DNA of 63,103 nt from Oscillospiraceae bacterium (GTDB lineage: Bacteria; Bacillota_A; Clostridia; Oscillospirales; Oscillospiraceae): positions 1 through 63,103 of the forward strand of contig JAFYLN010000181.1 of assembly GCA_017537045.1 (NCBI GenBank), written 5' to 3'. Below are positions 31,259 through 40,299 of this stretch, piece by piece. Position numbers and translations under genes: made by a program. Position 1 is the first letter of the stretch. Every line of letters begins with the position of its first letter. The notes under the pieces are model-generated. The model saw only the letters and a program-made list of their open reading frames with translations. It was not told the DNA's origin and searched no databases.

Positions 31259-32025
31259 AAGCAGTTATTTACGTCCGGTATTCCTCCGACAATCAGCGAG
31301 AAGAATCCATCGAAGGTCAGATTCGGGAATGTACTGCCTTTGCTGAAAAGAACGGCATCACGGTTCTGAAGCACTACATTGACAGGGCCTACTCTGCCAA
31401 GACGGACAGCCGCCCGGAGTTCCAACGGATGATCAATGACAGCAGACAAAGGCTGTTCGATATTGTCCTCGTTTGGAAACTGGATCGCTTCGCAAGAAAC
31501 CACTATGACAGTGCCAACTACAAAAACATCCTAAGGAAAAACGATGTCCGGGTGGTGTCTGCCAACGAGCCGATTTCTGACCGTTCCGAGGGTATCTTGT
31601 TGGAGTCCATGCTGGAGGGTTTTGCGGAATACTTCTCTGCCGACCTTGCAGAAAAGGTCAGCCCGGGTATGACGGAGAATGCACTGAAATGCAAGTTCAA
31701 CGGTGGCAATCCCACCATCGGATTCACCTCCAACAAAGAGCAGAACATTCTCATTGATCCGGTAAAGGCACCCTTTGTTCTGGACGCATTTAAGCTCTAC
31801 GATGACAAGCTGGTCATCATTTTCAACCACAAGGATGGTGCGGAAACCATCATATTAGAAGACATAGAAACCGCTCTGGCTGAGGCCGGGTTCGGTTCGG
31901 ATTTGGTTAGCTTCTCTGTACTATTAGAAAAACAGCGAAAATGCCCTGTTTGCAAGGCTTTTTCGCTGTTTTTTATTTTATTTTCTTCCTATACTGTTTT
32001 CACAAAACCGCATAAAAAAGCATGA
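31255..32025 (+). pseudogene. Serine recombinase with internal deletion (element B)
   Basis: The 256-codon frame keeps the catalytic domain (AVIYVRYSSDNQREESIEGQ, DIVLVWKLDRFARN) and the beginning of the recombinase domain, then jumps from FVLDAFKLYD to DDKLVIIFNHKDGAETIILE, which is the usual last 30 residues of such proteins. The zinc ribbon and coiled coil are missing. The frame then reads through a terminator hairpin, so the natural end is also lost. Catalysis without the DNA-binding part is unlikely. ATG overlaps the upstream stop. Confidence 0.85.
31928..31977 (+). terminator. Terminator inside the end of the recombinase frame
   Basis: AAAAACAGCGAAAA (31928-31941) pairs with TTTTCGCTGTTTTT (31960-31973), followed by more T residues. 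A second small stem (GCCCTGTTTGCAAGGC) fills the loop. Confidence 0.8.
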
Positions 32026-32176
32026 TAATATACAAAATTGTTGTCAACTTTCAGCACAGGACAGGTCTTTTCATATTTTACTTTCACTTTTTCATCTGCC
32101 GTGATAAAATATTTTTAAATTCTGTGAGATATTTCCTCGGGAATCCGTACTACATAGGTGTAACGGAAAGGATGTG

Positions 32177-32740
32177 ATGTATTTGAAGGATCATGAAATC
32201 ATCGACCTGTTCTTTGAGCGCTCGGAGCAGGCCATTACAGAATTGATCTGCAAATACGGCGCGGCAGTCAAGGCCGTGGTATCAAACATTTTAAACAATG
32301 CGCAGGATGCAGAAGAATGTCAGAGCGAGACCTATTTTCACGTCTGGACGAGGATCCCGCCCACAAGGCCGGAGCATCTGGGTGCCTATGTATGCCGCAT
32401 TGCGCGAAATGTCGCTTTAAAGCGGTATCACACCGACAGTGCCCAGAAGCGCAATAGCCACTATGATGTGGCGCTGGAGGAACTGGAAGGAACGATTCCT
32501 GCCCTGTCCACCGTGGAGTCCGACTACGATGCCAAGGAGCTGACCGCATACTTAAACCGGTTTTTAGCGAATCTCAGCCGCGAAGACCGCTATCTGTTCC
32601 TGCGCCGCTACTGGTACGGTGACAGAATCGCAGAAATTGCCGCAAATCTGGGTATCACACCCCATACCGCCTCTGTCCGTCTTTTCCGTTTGCGTCTGAA
32701 ATTACAAAACTATCTTCAGAAAGAGGGCATGATCGCATGA
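32177..32740 (+). CDS. ECF-type RNA polymerase sigma factor
   Basis: The 187-residue protein has sigma region 2 (LFFERSEQAITELICKYGAA, AQDAEECQSETYFHVWTRIP) and region 4 (LANLSREDRYLFLRRYWYGD, IAEIAANLGITPHTASVRLF). Start is ATG 32177 after GAAAGG, with GTG 32174 as an alternative. The stop overlaps the next gene (ATGA), whose membrane-anchored product is the probable anti-sigma factor. It would direct a small extracytoplasmic-response regulon. Confidence 0.88.
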   Translation: MYLKDHEIIDLFFERSEQAITELICKYGAAVKAVVSNILNNAQDAEECQSETYFHVWTRIPPTRPEHLGAYVCRIARNVALKRYHTDSAQKRNSHYDVALEELEGTIPALSTVESDYDAKELTAYLNRFLANLSREDRYLFLRRYWYGDRIAEIAANLGITPHTASVRLFRLRLKLQNYLQKEGMIA

Positions 32741-33768
32741 ACCGCAAGCAAATTTGCAAGGCAATCAGCAATATTGACGATGCTTTCATCACGGAAGCCA
32801 TGTCCCCGCCGGCGGTAACTGCCGATGCCCCGGAAAGGACTACGACAATGAAACACACAAGAAAGAATGCACGGCGGTTGTTCCGTCTGTGTCTGGCGGC
32901 CTGCCTGATTTTCGCACTGGCGCTCAGCGCCTACGCAATCAATTTCTTAGGCATTCGGGAAATGCTTCAGGGAACCCGTCAGGAGCTGCCGGAAGCAGCG
33001 GAGCCTTATATCCAGCAGCATACCGAAGCGGTGGTTCAGGATGGCTGGAGTGCAAGAGTCACGGAATCCCTCTGTGACGAGGCCAAAATTCTGGTGACGG
33101 TAACGGTGTCCGGCGGAGACAAGTATATCCTCGCGCCCACCGATGCCGACCCTGATACACTGGCAGTCAATATCGGCATTGAGGGAGAGCTGACCCTCGG
33201 TGAGTATGCGGCACAGCAGGGTAAGGAACTGCTTTTTGTGGGCGCGTCGCTGCAGGAAAACAGTGCTCTGGGTGGTGTCGGTTCTCAGGGTTTCCGGAAC
33301 ACCGCGCCCAACGAGATGGCGATTCTGATTACTTCCAACAAAACTGCCGCATTGACTGAAAACGAGGTTATCTGCCATGTTTACGCCGTGGATGCACAGT
33401 GGAACAAACAGACGCTGGATATTCCTTTCCGGCTTGAAGAAGTTCCGGCTGACAGCAGCCTTTACATTCCCGATAATGCCGCTGCTGTTCCCGGCATGAC
33501 CGTTGGCACTGCAACAGTCAGTGAAACGCCGCTGGGCTATACCATCCGCTACATGGAGACCGTCACCGATGAGAAAGCCTGGAACAACATCAAAAAGGTG
33601 GAATTTGACGGCATCGTGCGTGGTGAAGGCGGCGCGGTTCTGGAAGACGACGGGAACTGGTACTTTACCGTTTCCGGCTGCACCGGTGAAGTTGGAGATA
33701 CACTGACTGCCCGCTACTACGATTGGGACGATCATGAGATTGCCGTGATCACATTCTATAAGAAATGA
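32737..33768 (+). CDS. Membrane-anchored anti-sigma-like protein (DUF4179-like)
   Basis: The 343-residue protein has a short cytoplasmic N-terminus (about 45 residues, able to bind a sigma factor), one membrane segment (LFRLCLAACLIFALALSAYA), and an external domain of about 270 residues rich in strands (ILVTVTVSGGDKYILAPTDA, YTIRYMETVTDEKAWNNIKK). The layout and coupling to an ECF sigma gene fit DUF4179-type regulators. No zinc motif is seen in the N-terminus, so it is not a ZAS anti-sigma. Confidence 0.7.
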   Translation: MNRKQICKAISNIDDAFITEAMSPPAVTADAPERTTTMKHTRKNARRLFRLCLAACLIFALALSAYAINFLGIREMLQGTRQELPEAAEPYIQQHTEAVVQDGWSARVTESLCDEAKILVTVTVSGGDKYILAPTDADPDTLAVNIGIEGELTLGEYAAQQGKELLFVGASLQENSALGGVGSQGFRNTAPNEMAILITSNKTAALTENEVICHVYAVDAQWNKQTLDIPFRLEEVPADSSLYIPDNAAAVPGMTVGTATVSETPLGYTIRYMETVTDEKAWNNIKKVEFDGIVRGEGGAVLEDDGNWYFTVSGCTGEVGDTLTARYYDWDDHEIAVITFYKK

Positions 33769-33786
33769 CATATTTTCAATAAAACA

Positions 33787-33813
33787 GGGCCTGTTGCAAA
33801 ATGCAACAGGCCC
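33787..33813. terminator. Perfect 12-bp hairpin after the anti-sigma gene
   Basis: GGGCCTGTTGCA and TGCAACAGGCCC flank AAA. A near-copy (GGGACTGTTGCA/TGCAACAGTCCC) sits at 34018-34044. The two bracket REP elements and could both act as terminators. Confidence 0.6.
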
Positions 33814-33843
33814 TCAGTGCGTCGGGAGCTTCTGGCGAGCATG

Positions 33844-34094
33844 TAGGGGCGGCTATTAGCCGCCCGAAGTGTTCATGATTTTTGCGTATAGAAACAGAGG
33901 GGTTGTTTTTTTCAGAACAACACGAACATATATGAAGAAATAAAAGCGGGCGGCGGGTCGCCGCCCCTACGAATTCTATTAAAGAGAATGCGAAATGATA
34001 GATTTTTGATAGTCTGAGGGACTGTTGCAAAATGCAACAGTCCCTAAAATTATGAAATAGCTGCGTCCGCGGGCGGCGGGTCGCCGCCCCTACG
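33844..34094. repeat. Three GGGCGGC palindromes (REP-like)
   Basis: TAGGGGCGGC-N-GCCGCCC palindromes occur at 33844-33866, 33947-33970 and 34071-34094. They fill most of the gene-free 33769-34144 interval. They belong to the same family as those around the RAYT gene. Confidence 0.8.
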
Positions 34095-34144
34095 GATTCT
34101 ATTGGCAGGTTTCTGAAATTTGTAACGCACCCTGTTCTGCGCCG

Positions 34145-37100
34145 TTATGCTCTGTTTTTCTTTCTGGACGCAATGTACAGGCCGGCCAGCGCGGCGGAGC
34201 TTGCGAAGAGGACAACCGTCCACACCACAATGCCGGAGGTATCGCCGGTGGCGGGGGTCATGGCATCCTTGTGGATGTAGAACGTACCTCTGACCTCACC
34301 GTCACCAAACATGAATATGATTTCATGGGTAGCTTTACTGGAAATGCTCTTCTGCTCGAAGAAGGACTTTTCCAGCGTGACGATGGTGCTGCCTTCCTCG
34401 GCTTCGTAGTACTTATCATCGACCACCTTGCCGTCTACCTTCACCATACCATCTCGCTTGAATCTTTCACAGTCACCATTGATGGTAAAGGTCAGGGTCT
34501 TGCCGGTTTCCCAGGTGGCGGCATTGCCCTTGACGATCTTGTAATTCGTCAGGGCGGCGACCTTGGCGGCGGCCTTGGAGGTCACCATCACCTTTTCGTT
34601 GGCGGTGAGGTCCTCATAAACTTCTTTTGCTTCGATGGCATCGTCGGGTTCCACGTCTGCGGGCAGCTCGTTCAGCTTTTCAATGACATCTTCCGCATTT
34701 TTGATGGCTTCCAGCGCAGCTTTCAGCTTTGCGCTCTGGGCATCCAGTGCGGCAATATCCGTTTCGCTGTAGTTCTTGCCGTAGTTGGTTTTTGCCGCTT
34801 CAATGTCGGTAATTGCCTTTTCGACGTTTGCCCTGTCCTCCAGCTTGACGTTGGAAGCGGTGGTTTTCAGGGTGGCATTGATCTCGTCGGTATCCAGCGC
34901 ATCCTTAGATGCATCGATCTGAGTCAGTAGCTGGGCGCATTTGACCTTTGCATCGTTGATGGCGGTCTGGGTATCAGTGTCCGTTGTTGCGGTGTTCAGG
35001 TCAGTTTGGAGTTTCTTGATGGCCTCTTCATCGCTGTAGTGGACATTATCAACGGTCAGGCCCTCGATGGCGGAGAGGTCGGGATTGATGGTCAGGGTTG
35101 CAGCATCGTTATCCGTGGTGTAGCACGCGGTCACATCCTCGCCTGCGGCGTTTTTGATGGTGACGGCAGCGGTAATGGTGCCGCTCTTGGTGATATTCGC
35201 GGTGCTGGGGGTCAGCTTGACGGTTGCGGTGTCACCGGATGCCAGACCTGTGACGGTGTACTTCGTCTGGTCGATTTCTTTGCCGTAGGTGATGGTCTGA
35301 TTCTCAACAGACAAAGTCAGCGTAGCCTTGCCGATCTCATAGTTTCTGGTCACCACACCGGTATAGTTACCCTTTCCGGTAAAGGTAGCGGTGAGGGTGC
35401 CTGCTTTGACATTGTTTTCGTAGGCCACCGTGAAGTCCGTACCCTCCGTCAGCTTCACCTCGATTAGGGCGGGACCGGTCTCCGGGTTCGGTAAAGCAAT
35501 TGTAGCGGAAGGTGTTCCGGTCTTGGCGGTGCCGTCGTAGACAAAAGGTGTCCCGAGTAGACCGATTTTGGCATTTCCGGCGGTAGCAGTGGCAAAATTG
35601 AACGGTGCAAGCTCCACGGGGATGGCTGTCTCAGCCACATTATTGAAGTTCTCGCCGAGCTGAATCCGGTAGTATACGGTGTAGTCACCGGCATTGGTAG
35701 CAGTGGGGATATCCATAGACCAGTTTCCGTTATCCAGCTTATACTCTATGCTGCCCCAATTGCTGGTGCCTCCAGAGACCAACTGCTGCGGCTTTGAATT
35801 GTAGGTCAGCGTGTTCGCCGTAGGAGCGGCGGTGATGGTGTCCGCCTTGGCAATGGTTACCTCCATGGTGCCACTGTTCAGCTTGAAATTATCGTTATCA
35901 TAACCTGCATACCAAATGATTTTGTAGGTTCCTGCATCGGTAGCAGTAGGGACCGTATCGGTGTAAACAGCACCCTCTTTTTCCAGCATATACATCATCT
36001 TGTATCCTGCTGCTTTTGCTGCATCGCTAGCTTCGCCTGCAGTAATCAGTGCCTTTGGAGTGCTGTCATAGACCAGTCCGGTGATTGCCACGGGGGCGGT
36101 TTTCACGGTCTCGGCCTTGGCGATGGTGAAGCCTGCAGCACTTTTAAGCGAAGCGCTGGTGAAATTATCACCCTCTGCTATGGTGAGGTCTACGGTGTAG
36201 TTGCCTGCGCCTGTGGGTGTTTCGTTCAGAGGCTCTGTACCCTTGCAGTAGGCAATACTGATCGTGCCCATACCAGTGATCCCATCCGCGGCGGTCACCG
36301 TGACGGCCTTTGCGGTGCCGTCATAGACTGCATTCTGGGGCAGGGTGATGGTAAAATGTGACCCCGTGGGGGTGGCCTTGTTGATGGTGAACTCCTTAGT
36401 TGCCGTTGCTTCGTCAATCTGAATGGTGGCAGTTCTTGTACCGGCGTTGACATTGTCGTTATCAGCGTACTGAACGGTCAAGTCTCCGCCTTTCCAAGTT
36501 TCGGTATATGCGACGAAAGCCACGTTATGGGGCTGGCCATTATAAGTAAAGTTGCCCTCGGTGATGTTCAACGTTGCAGTTGCACTGTGGGTGCAGCCAT
36601 GGGCGCAGGTTTCGGTGATGGTGTTGTCCGTATCCGTTGCTACGGAATAAATCAGGCTGTGGGCGGTGTTGTCTTTTTCACCCTCGGTGTGGCCGCAGAA
36701 GATGCAGGTTTCGGGTGCCATGCAGGTGGCGGGGGTGGTGCGCTGGTGGGTGGTGCAAATGACAGTACCGCCTTGATTGGTGAAACTAAAGTTTTCTCCC
36801 AGCGTCAGCTTATCCGCGTCGACTGTGGCTTTAGCGTTACCTTCATTCCCACTATACGGCTTATTGGTCAGTTGGCCATTGAATGTGCCGCCTTTGATGG
36901 TGCCGGGTGTATTCTCCACGGTGTAGTTAAAGGTACCTCCGCTAATCGTTCCCGCCCAGCTTTCGTAGGAATAGCTATGATTTACGACTGTTTCACTGAA
37001 TGTACCACCCTCGATGGTGCCATTGTTGTAAACCATTCCGCTAAAAGTTCCACCCTTGATGGTTCCGCCGTTCTGTACTTCCCCTGTGAAAATACCACTG

Positions 37101-38209
37101 AAAATTGTGCCGCCGGTAATGTTCAATCTCGCTGTTGCAGTAATACCCTCAATGGTACTACCATCATAAGTAATCAGCGCGTTATTCCTGTTCTGGAAAT
37201 CTGCGATGGTGCCGCCGCCGGAAATTCTACCCTTCATGTACAAAGATTTATTTAGAGTCAGGGTCACGTTCGAATTGACCACGAGGGAAATATTATCGGA
37301 ATAGATAATATTTCCCTCTCTTGCATATGCCGCATTGGCCAGGACGGTGACAGTGCCGCTTCCGGCAGCCTGCGCTGCTGCAAAAGCTTCGTCCACGGTT
37401 TTATAGTAGGTAGTGGTATCGCCGCTGGTCAGGGATGCCACAAGGGCAGTCTGGCAGACAGTGCATTTGCCGTCCTCGCCACGGGTGCAATTGACGCATT
37501 CCGTGGTGTGTGTGGCATTGATGCGGCAGGTGCCAATATGTGTGCCGTTGGAATAGGTCCATGCATAATCATGGGCATTGGAATCGGCTTCGCCAAAGGT
37601 CTTGCCGCAGGCATTGCATTTTTCAGCATCAGTGCAGGTTGCAGGAGTCTTTTCGTTGTGGGGGCAATTATTACCGCACACCGTGCATACGCCATTGCCG
37701 GCAGCTTGATCAAAACTGTGGGCAGTGCCGTCGCGATAAAGCCTGAATTGCACAAATGTTCTGTCATAACCATTGGTCGCAGTCCCACGTACAGAGCCAT
37801 AACCAGCACCACTCCCATTGTATGTAGTTGCACAAGAGAAGTCGCTCCAGGTCTTCGATATTGAATGGTTATACGTCACCCCGTCACACTCAAAGGAATA
37901 ACTCATGCTGAAAGTAAGGCCAGAAGCATTCACTGTAAGTTTGACGGAATCCTCAACGATTGTGTATTTATGACGATGTTTTATAACACCATCTTTAGAA
38001 CATCCTATGCCGCTTGTCTCAATCTTAAAGCCGTTCTCAAACGTAAATTTACGTGTCCATGTGTTTCTGTCATCTTCGATTATACCGCTATCGGTGTAGC
38101 TTGGTGAAGTATACTCAACCGCATCTGCCGACATGGGCAGCAGGCAGAGCACCAAAGCGGCCATGATGGTCAGGGTGGCCAGTTGCTTCAAAATTCCTTT
38201 CATTTTCAT
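34145..38209 (-). CDS. Large cell-wall-anchored repeat protein
   Basis: The 1354-residue protein has a signal peptide ending SADA, two Cys-rich segments (about residues 175-260 and 480-530, CxxC units such as CTVCGNNCPHNEKTPATC), a block of GGTF repeats (about 370-455) resembling a beta-solenoid, several MBG/Ig-like modules (for example YGKEIDQTKYTVTGLASGDT), a helical region (about 1090-1230) and a C-terminal sorting signal: TPATGD, a hydrophobic segment and KKNRA. The sorting motif is a variant of LPxTG. It should be a sortase-attached adhesin or surface structural protein. Start ATG follows AAGGAGGT. Confidence 0.85.
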   Translation of the reverse strand: MKMKGILKQLATLTIMAALVLCLLPMSADAVEYTSPSYTDSGIIEDDRNTWTRKFTFENGFKIETSGIGCSKDGVIKHRHKYTIVEDSVKLTVNASGLTFSMSYSFECDGVTYNHSISKTWSDFSCATTYNGSGAGYGSVRGTATNGYDRTFVQFRLYRDGTAHSFDQAAGNGVCTVCGNNCPHNEKTPATCTDAEKCNACGKTFGEADSNAHDYAWTYSNGTHIGTCRINATHTTECVNCTRGEDGKCTVCQTALVASLTSGDTTTYYKTVDEAFAAAQAAGSGTVTVLANAAYAREGNIIYSDNISLVVNSNVTLTLNKSLYMKGRISGGGTIADFQNRNNALITYDGSTIEGITATARLNITGGTIFSGIFTGEVQNGGTIKGGTFSGMVYNNGTIEGGTFSETVVNHSYSYESWAGTISGGTFNYTVENTPGTIKGGTFNGQLTNKPYSGNEGNAKATVDADKLTLGENFSFTNQGGTVICTTHQRTTPATCMAPETCIFCGHTEGEKDNTAHSLIYSVATDTDNTITETCAHGCTHSATATLNITEGNFTYNGQPHNVAFVAYTETWKGGDLTVQYADNDNVNAGTRTATIQIDEATATKEFTINKATPTGSHFTITLPQNAVYDGTAKAVTVTAADGITGMGTISIAYCKGTEPLNETPTGAGNYTVDLTIAEGDNFTSASLKSAAGFTIAKAETVKTAPVAITGLVYDSTPKALITAGEASDAAKAAGYKMMYMLEKEGAVYTDTVPTATDAGTYKIIWYAGYDNDNFKLNSGTMEVTIAKADTITAAPTANTLTYNSKPQQLVSGGTSNWGSIEYKLDNGNWSMDIPTATNAGDYTVYYRIQLGENFNNVAETAIPVELAPFNFATATAGNAKIGLLGTPFVYDGTAKTGTPSATIALPNPETGPALIEVKLTEGTDFTVAYENNVKAGTLTATFTGKGNYTGVVTRNYEIGKATLTLSVENQTITYGKEIDQTKYTVTGLASGDTATVKLTPSTANITKSGTITAAVTIKNAAGEDVTACYTTDNDAATLTINPDLSAIEGLTVDNVHYSDEEAIKKLQTDLNTATTDTDTQTAINDAKVKCAQLLTQIDASKDALDTDEINATLKTTASNVKLEDRANVEKAITDIEAAKTNYGKNYSETDIAALDAQSAKLKAALEAIKNAEDVIEKLNELPADVEPDDAIEAKEVYEDLTANEKVMVTSKAAAKVAALTNYKIVKGNAATWETGKTLTFTINGDCERFKRDGMVKVDGKVVDDKYYEAEEGSTIVTLEKSFFEQKSISSKATHEIIFMFGDGEVRGTFYIHKDAMTPATGDTSGIVVWTVVLFASSAALAGLYIASRKKNRA

Positions 38210-38247
38210 ATGTAAGTACCTCCTTGGGTGTATTTATGATGGGGTTT

Positions 38248-38506
38248 CGGGCGGCGGGTCGCCGCCCCTACATTCATGGAATATGGCATGTGCAATTTCG
38301 TAGGGGCGACGATCCGTCGCCCGCTGGCGGCCATTGGCCGCCCCTACATGGGATTGCTGTTTTTCGGGCGGCGGCTCGCCGCCCCTACGTTCATGGAATA
38401 TAGTATGTGCTATTTCGTAGGGGCGACGATCCGTCGCCCGCTGGCGGCCATTGGCCGCCCCTACATGGGCTTGCTGTTTTTTGGGCGGCGGGTCGCCGCC
38501 CCTACT
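38248..38506. repeat. Array of REP-like palindromes downstream of the RAYT gene
   Basis: Single palindromes at 38248-38271, 38366-38388 and 38483-38505 alternate with double units (TAGGGGCGACGATCCGTCGCCC plus GGCGGCCATTGGCCGCCCCTA) at 38301-38347 and 38418-38464. The 117-bp unit from 38248 to 38364 is repeated almost exactly from 38366, including the unique spacer TTCATGGAATAT. Confidence 0.85.
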
Positions 38507-38965
38507 TTAATCAATGTATAATTTATCTTCTTTCCATTTGGCGGGATTTCCCTCAATATATTTCCAAATCTCCATATAGTCCGCGTCTCCACGAACCACA
38601 TGGTCATAAAACCCCTTCTGCCAAATGCTATGCCCGATTTGTCTTGAAGCATTTCCTTTCATCTGATTTATGATCGTCGAAACCGTAGGGGCGGCGACCC
38701 GCCGCCCGTCAACGTCCGTGTTAAGCTGCAGCAACAGATGTACATGGTTGGGCATAACCACATAATGGTCAACAGACACCGCAGAATAATGCCTTTCAAT
38801 ATTCTCTATTGCCGCTTTGACAACCTTTCCGTATTCAGACAACTGATTTTCAGAATCCCAGAAATACTTCTTTTTTCCTGTTGTACAAATCGTAACAAAA
38901 TAGGCGTTAGGCGAACTGTAATCGAATTCTAGAATTCGATTTGGTTTTCGTTTCGGTAATTCCAT
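38507..38965 (-). CDS. REP-associated tyrosine transposase (RAYT)
   Basis: The 152-residue protein starts MELPKRKPNRILEFDYSSPN and has YFVTICTTGKKKYF, the HUH motif in VVMPNHVHLLLQ, and WQKGFYDHVVRGDADYMEIW near the end, matching the Y1/TnpA_REP family. RAYTs move single-stranded REP/BIME palindromes. Palindromes flank the gene on both sides. Residues about 86-94 (GRRVAAPT) are encoded by one such palindrome (38686-38710) placed in frame. No clear ribosome site precedes the ATG; ATG 38974 is an alternative. Confidence 0.88.
   Translation of the reverse strand: MELPKRKPNRILEFDYSSPNAYFVTICTTGKKKYFWDSENQLSEYGKVVKAAIENIERHYSAVSVDHYVVMPNHVHLLLQLNTDVDGRRVAAPTVSTIINQMKGNASRQIGHSIWQKGFYDHVVRGDADYMEIWKYIEGNPAKWKEDKLYID
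38686..38710. repeat. REP-like palindrome inside the RAYT coding sequence
   Basis: GTAGGGGCGGC and GCCGCCC arms around GACCC match the surrounding elements. It is read in frame as part of the transposase, in a loop between the HUH motif and the C-terminal helices. Confidence 0.85.
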
Positions 38966-38990
38966 AATGCACATTGATCGTTTCGTTCTG

Positions 38991-39015
38991 CGGGCGGCCA
39001 TTGGCCGCCCCTACA
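38991..39015. repeat. REP-like palindrome upstream of the RAYT gene
   Basis: GGGCGGCCATTGGCCGCCCCTA lies about 26 bp upstream of the transposase start codon, on the opposite side from the main array. Confidence 0.8.
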
Positions 39016-39145
39016 TGATGTTCCAGAATCATGCTAGCACAAATTTATTTCAGTTTGCGTTACATTTGGCACTTTCTTACATCTTAATTATAGCACCGAT
39101 TTTTGCAGATGCAAGAATTATCGGGCTTTATTAACAAAAATTAAG

Positions 39146-39340
39146 AAATGCCCTCCACCAAGGAGGGCATCGGGGAATTTGATGTTTGGCGTTCCGTTTG
39201 GAGCGCGAAGCGCGAGCCTCCCCTGTGTAAGGGGAGGTGGTCAAAATCTTTGATTTTGAGCGGAGGGGTTGTGGGAAACGGCAATCCCCCAGTCAAAAAT
39301 CAGAGATTTTTGACAGCCCCCTTTACACAAGGGGGCCTTT
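39146..39340. repeat. MITE-like inverted repeat element
   Basis: The arms 39216-39273 and 39281-39337 are imperfect inverted repeats (CCTCCCCTGTGTAAGGGGAG, TCAAAATC, against TTTTTGACAGCCCCCTTTAC). A smaller hairpin (GCCCTCC/GGAGGGC) is at its left. It fills the gene-free stretch between the RAYT and trxB genes and is related to the 150-bp repeats around 43313 and 44411. Confidence 0.65.
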
Positions 39341-39374
39341 GGGTACGGTGCACAACTGTGAGACAAACTGAAAT

Positions 39375-40295
39375 TTACTTATCTTTCAGGTATTCTTCCA
39401 CATAGTGGGCGGCGATGGCACCGTCGGAGGCGGCGGTGATGATCTGCCGGACTGCCTTGGTTCTGACATCGCCAACAGCGTAGACACCGGGAACACTGGT
39501 CTCGGTGCTCTCCCCTGCCACGATATAACCCGCTTCGTCCAGTTCCAGCTGTCCGCGGAAGAGCTTCGTCGCCGGATCGCGGCCGATGCTGATGAACAGG
39601 CCATCCAGCTCCAGTTCGCTTTCCGCGCCGGAAATCACATCTTTTAGGGTGATGCCCGTGAGCTTTTCGCCGCTGTGGAGGGCAGAAACCGCGCTGTTCC
39701 AGTGGAATTCCACATTTTCCGCTTTTTCGAGGGGGTCGTGGTAGATCTTTGTAGCACGAAGCTGGTCGCGGCGGTGGATCAGGTGGACTTTCTTTGCAAT
39801 CCTCGACAGCACCAGCGCGTCAGCCGCCGCGGAGTTTCCGCCGCCGACCACCGCCACCGTCTTGCCGCGGTAGAACATGCCATCGCAGGCGGCGCAGTAG
39901 CCCACGCCTCTGCCCACCAGTTCGGATTCACCGGGAAGACCCAGATGCTTATGCCCCGCACCCGTGGCGATGATGACCGCCTTTGCATTGAAGGTGCCTT
40001 CGTCGATCTCGACTTCTTTCACTTCGTCCAGCAGATTCACGGATTTTACCTCGGCATATTTCGTTTCCGCGCCGAATTTCTGGGCACCGCTCTGCATCTT
40101 CATGCCAAGGCTGAAGCCATCGATGCCGTCATCAAAGCCGGGATAGTTGTCGATCTGGGTGGTTTCGTTCATCTGTCCGCCCGCTGCCATGCGCTCAATG
40201 ACAAGGGTTGAAAAACCGGAGCGAACCGTATAGAGGGCTGCCGCATAGCCCGCCGGGCCGCCGCCGATGACGATGACATCGTATGCCTTGTTCAT
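39375..40295 (-). CDS. trxB: Thioredoxin reductase
   Basis: The 306-residue flavoprotein has an FAD motif (DVIVIGGGPAGYAAALYTVR), the redox-active CAACDG near residue 133, an NADPH motif (VAVVGGGNSAAADALVLSR) and the C-terminal GDVRTKAVRQIITAASDGAI segment. It reduces thioredoxin with NADPH. It lies 4 bp downstream of the thioredoxin gene, forming a trxA-trxB operon. The family's normal length and motifs are all present. Confidence 0.95.
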   Translation of the reverse strand: MNKAYDVIVIGGGPAGYAAALYTVRSGFSTLVIERMAAGGQMNETTQIDNYPGFDDGIDGFSLGMKMQSGAQKFGAETKYAEVKSVNLLDEVKEVEIDEGTFNAKAVIIATGAGHKHLGLPGESELVGRGVGYCAACDGMFYRGKTVAVVGGGNSAAADALVLSRIAKKVHLIHRRDQLRATKIYHDPLEKAENVEFHWNSAVSALHSGEKLTGITLKDVISGAESELELDGLFISIGRDPATKLFRGQLELDEAGYIVAGESTETSVPGVYAVGDVRTKAVRQIITAASDGAIAAHYVEEYLKDK

Positions 40296-40299
40296 AGCC

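Noticed and set aside
31940..32040. Search for a third att copy at the right end of element B
   Set aside because: No sequence like the tRNA-Arg 3' end or its terminator is found near the recombinase end, so the right boundary of B is left undefined.
38248..38506. Regular palindromes considered as a CRISPR array
   Set aside because: Spacers are themselves repeated and the palindromes are scattered through the window in other orientations; a RAYT gene explains them better.
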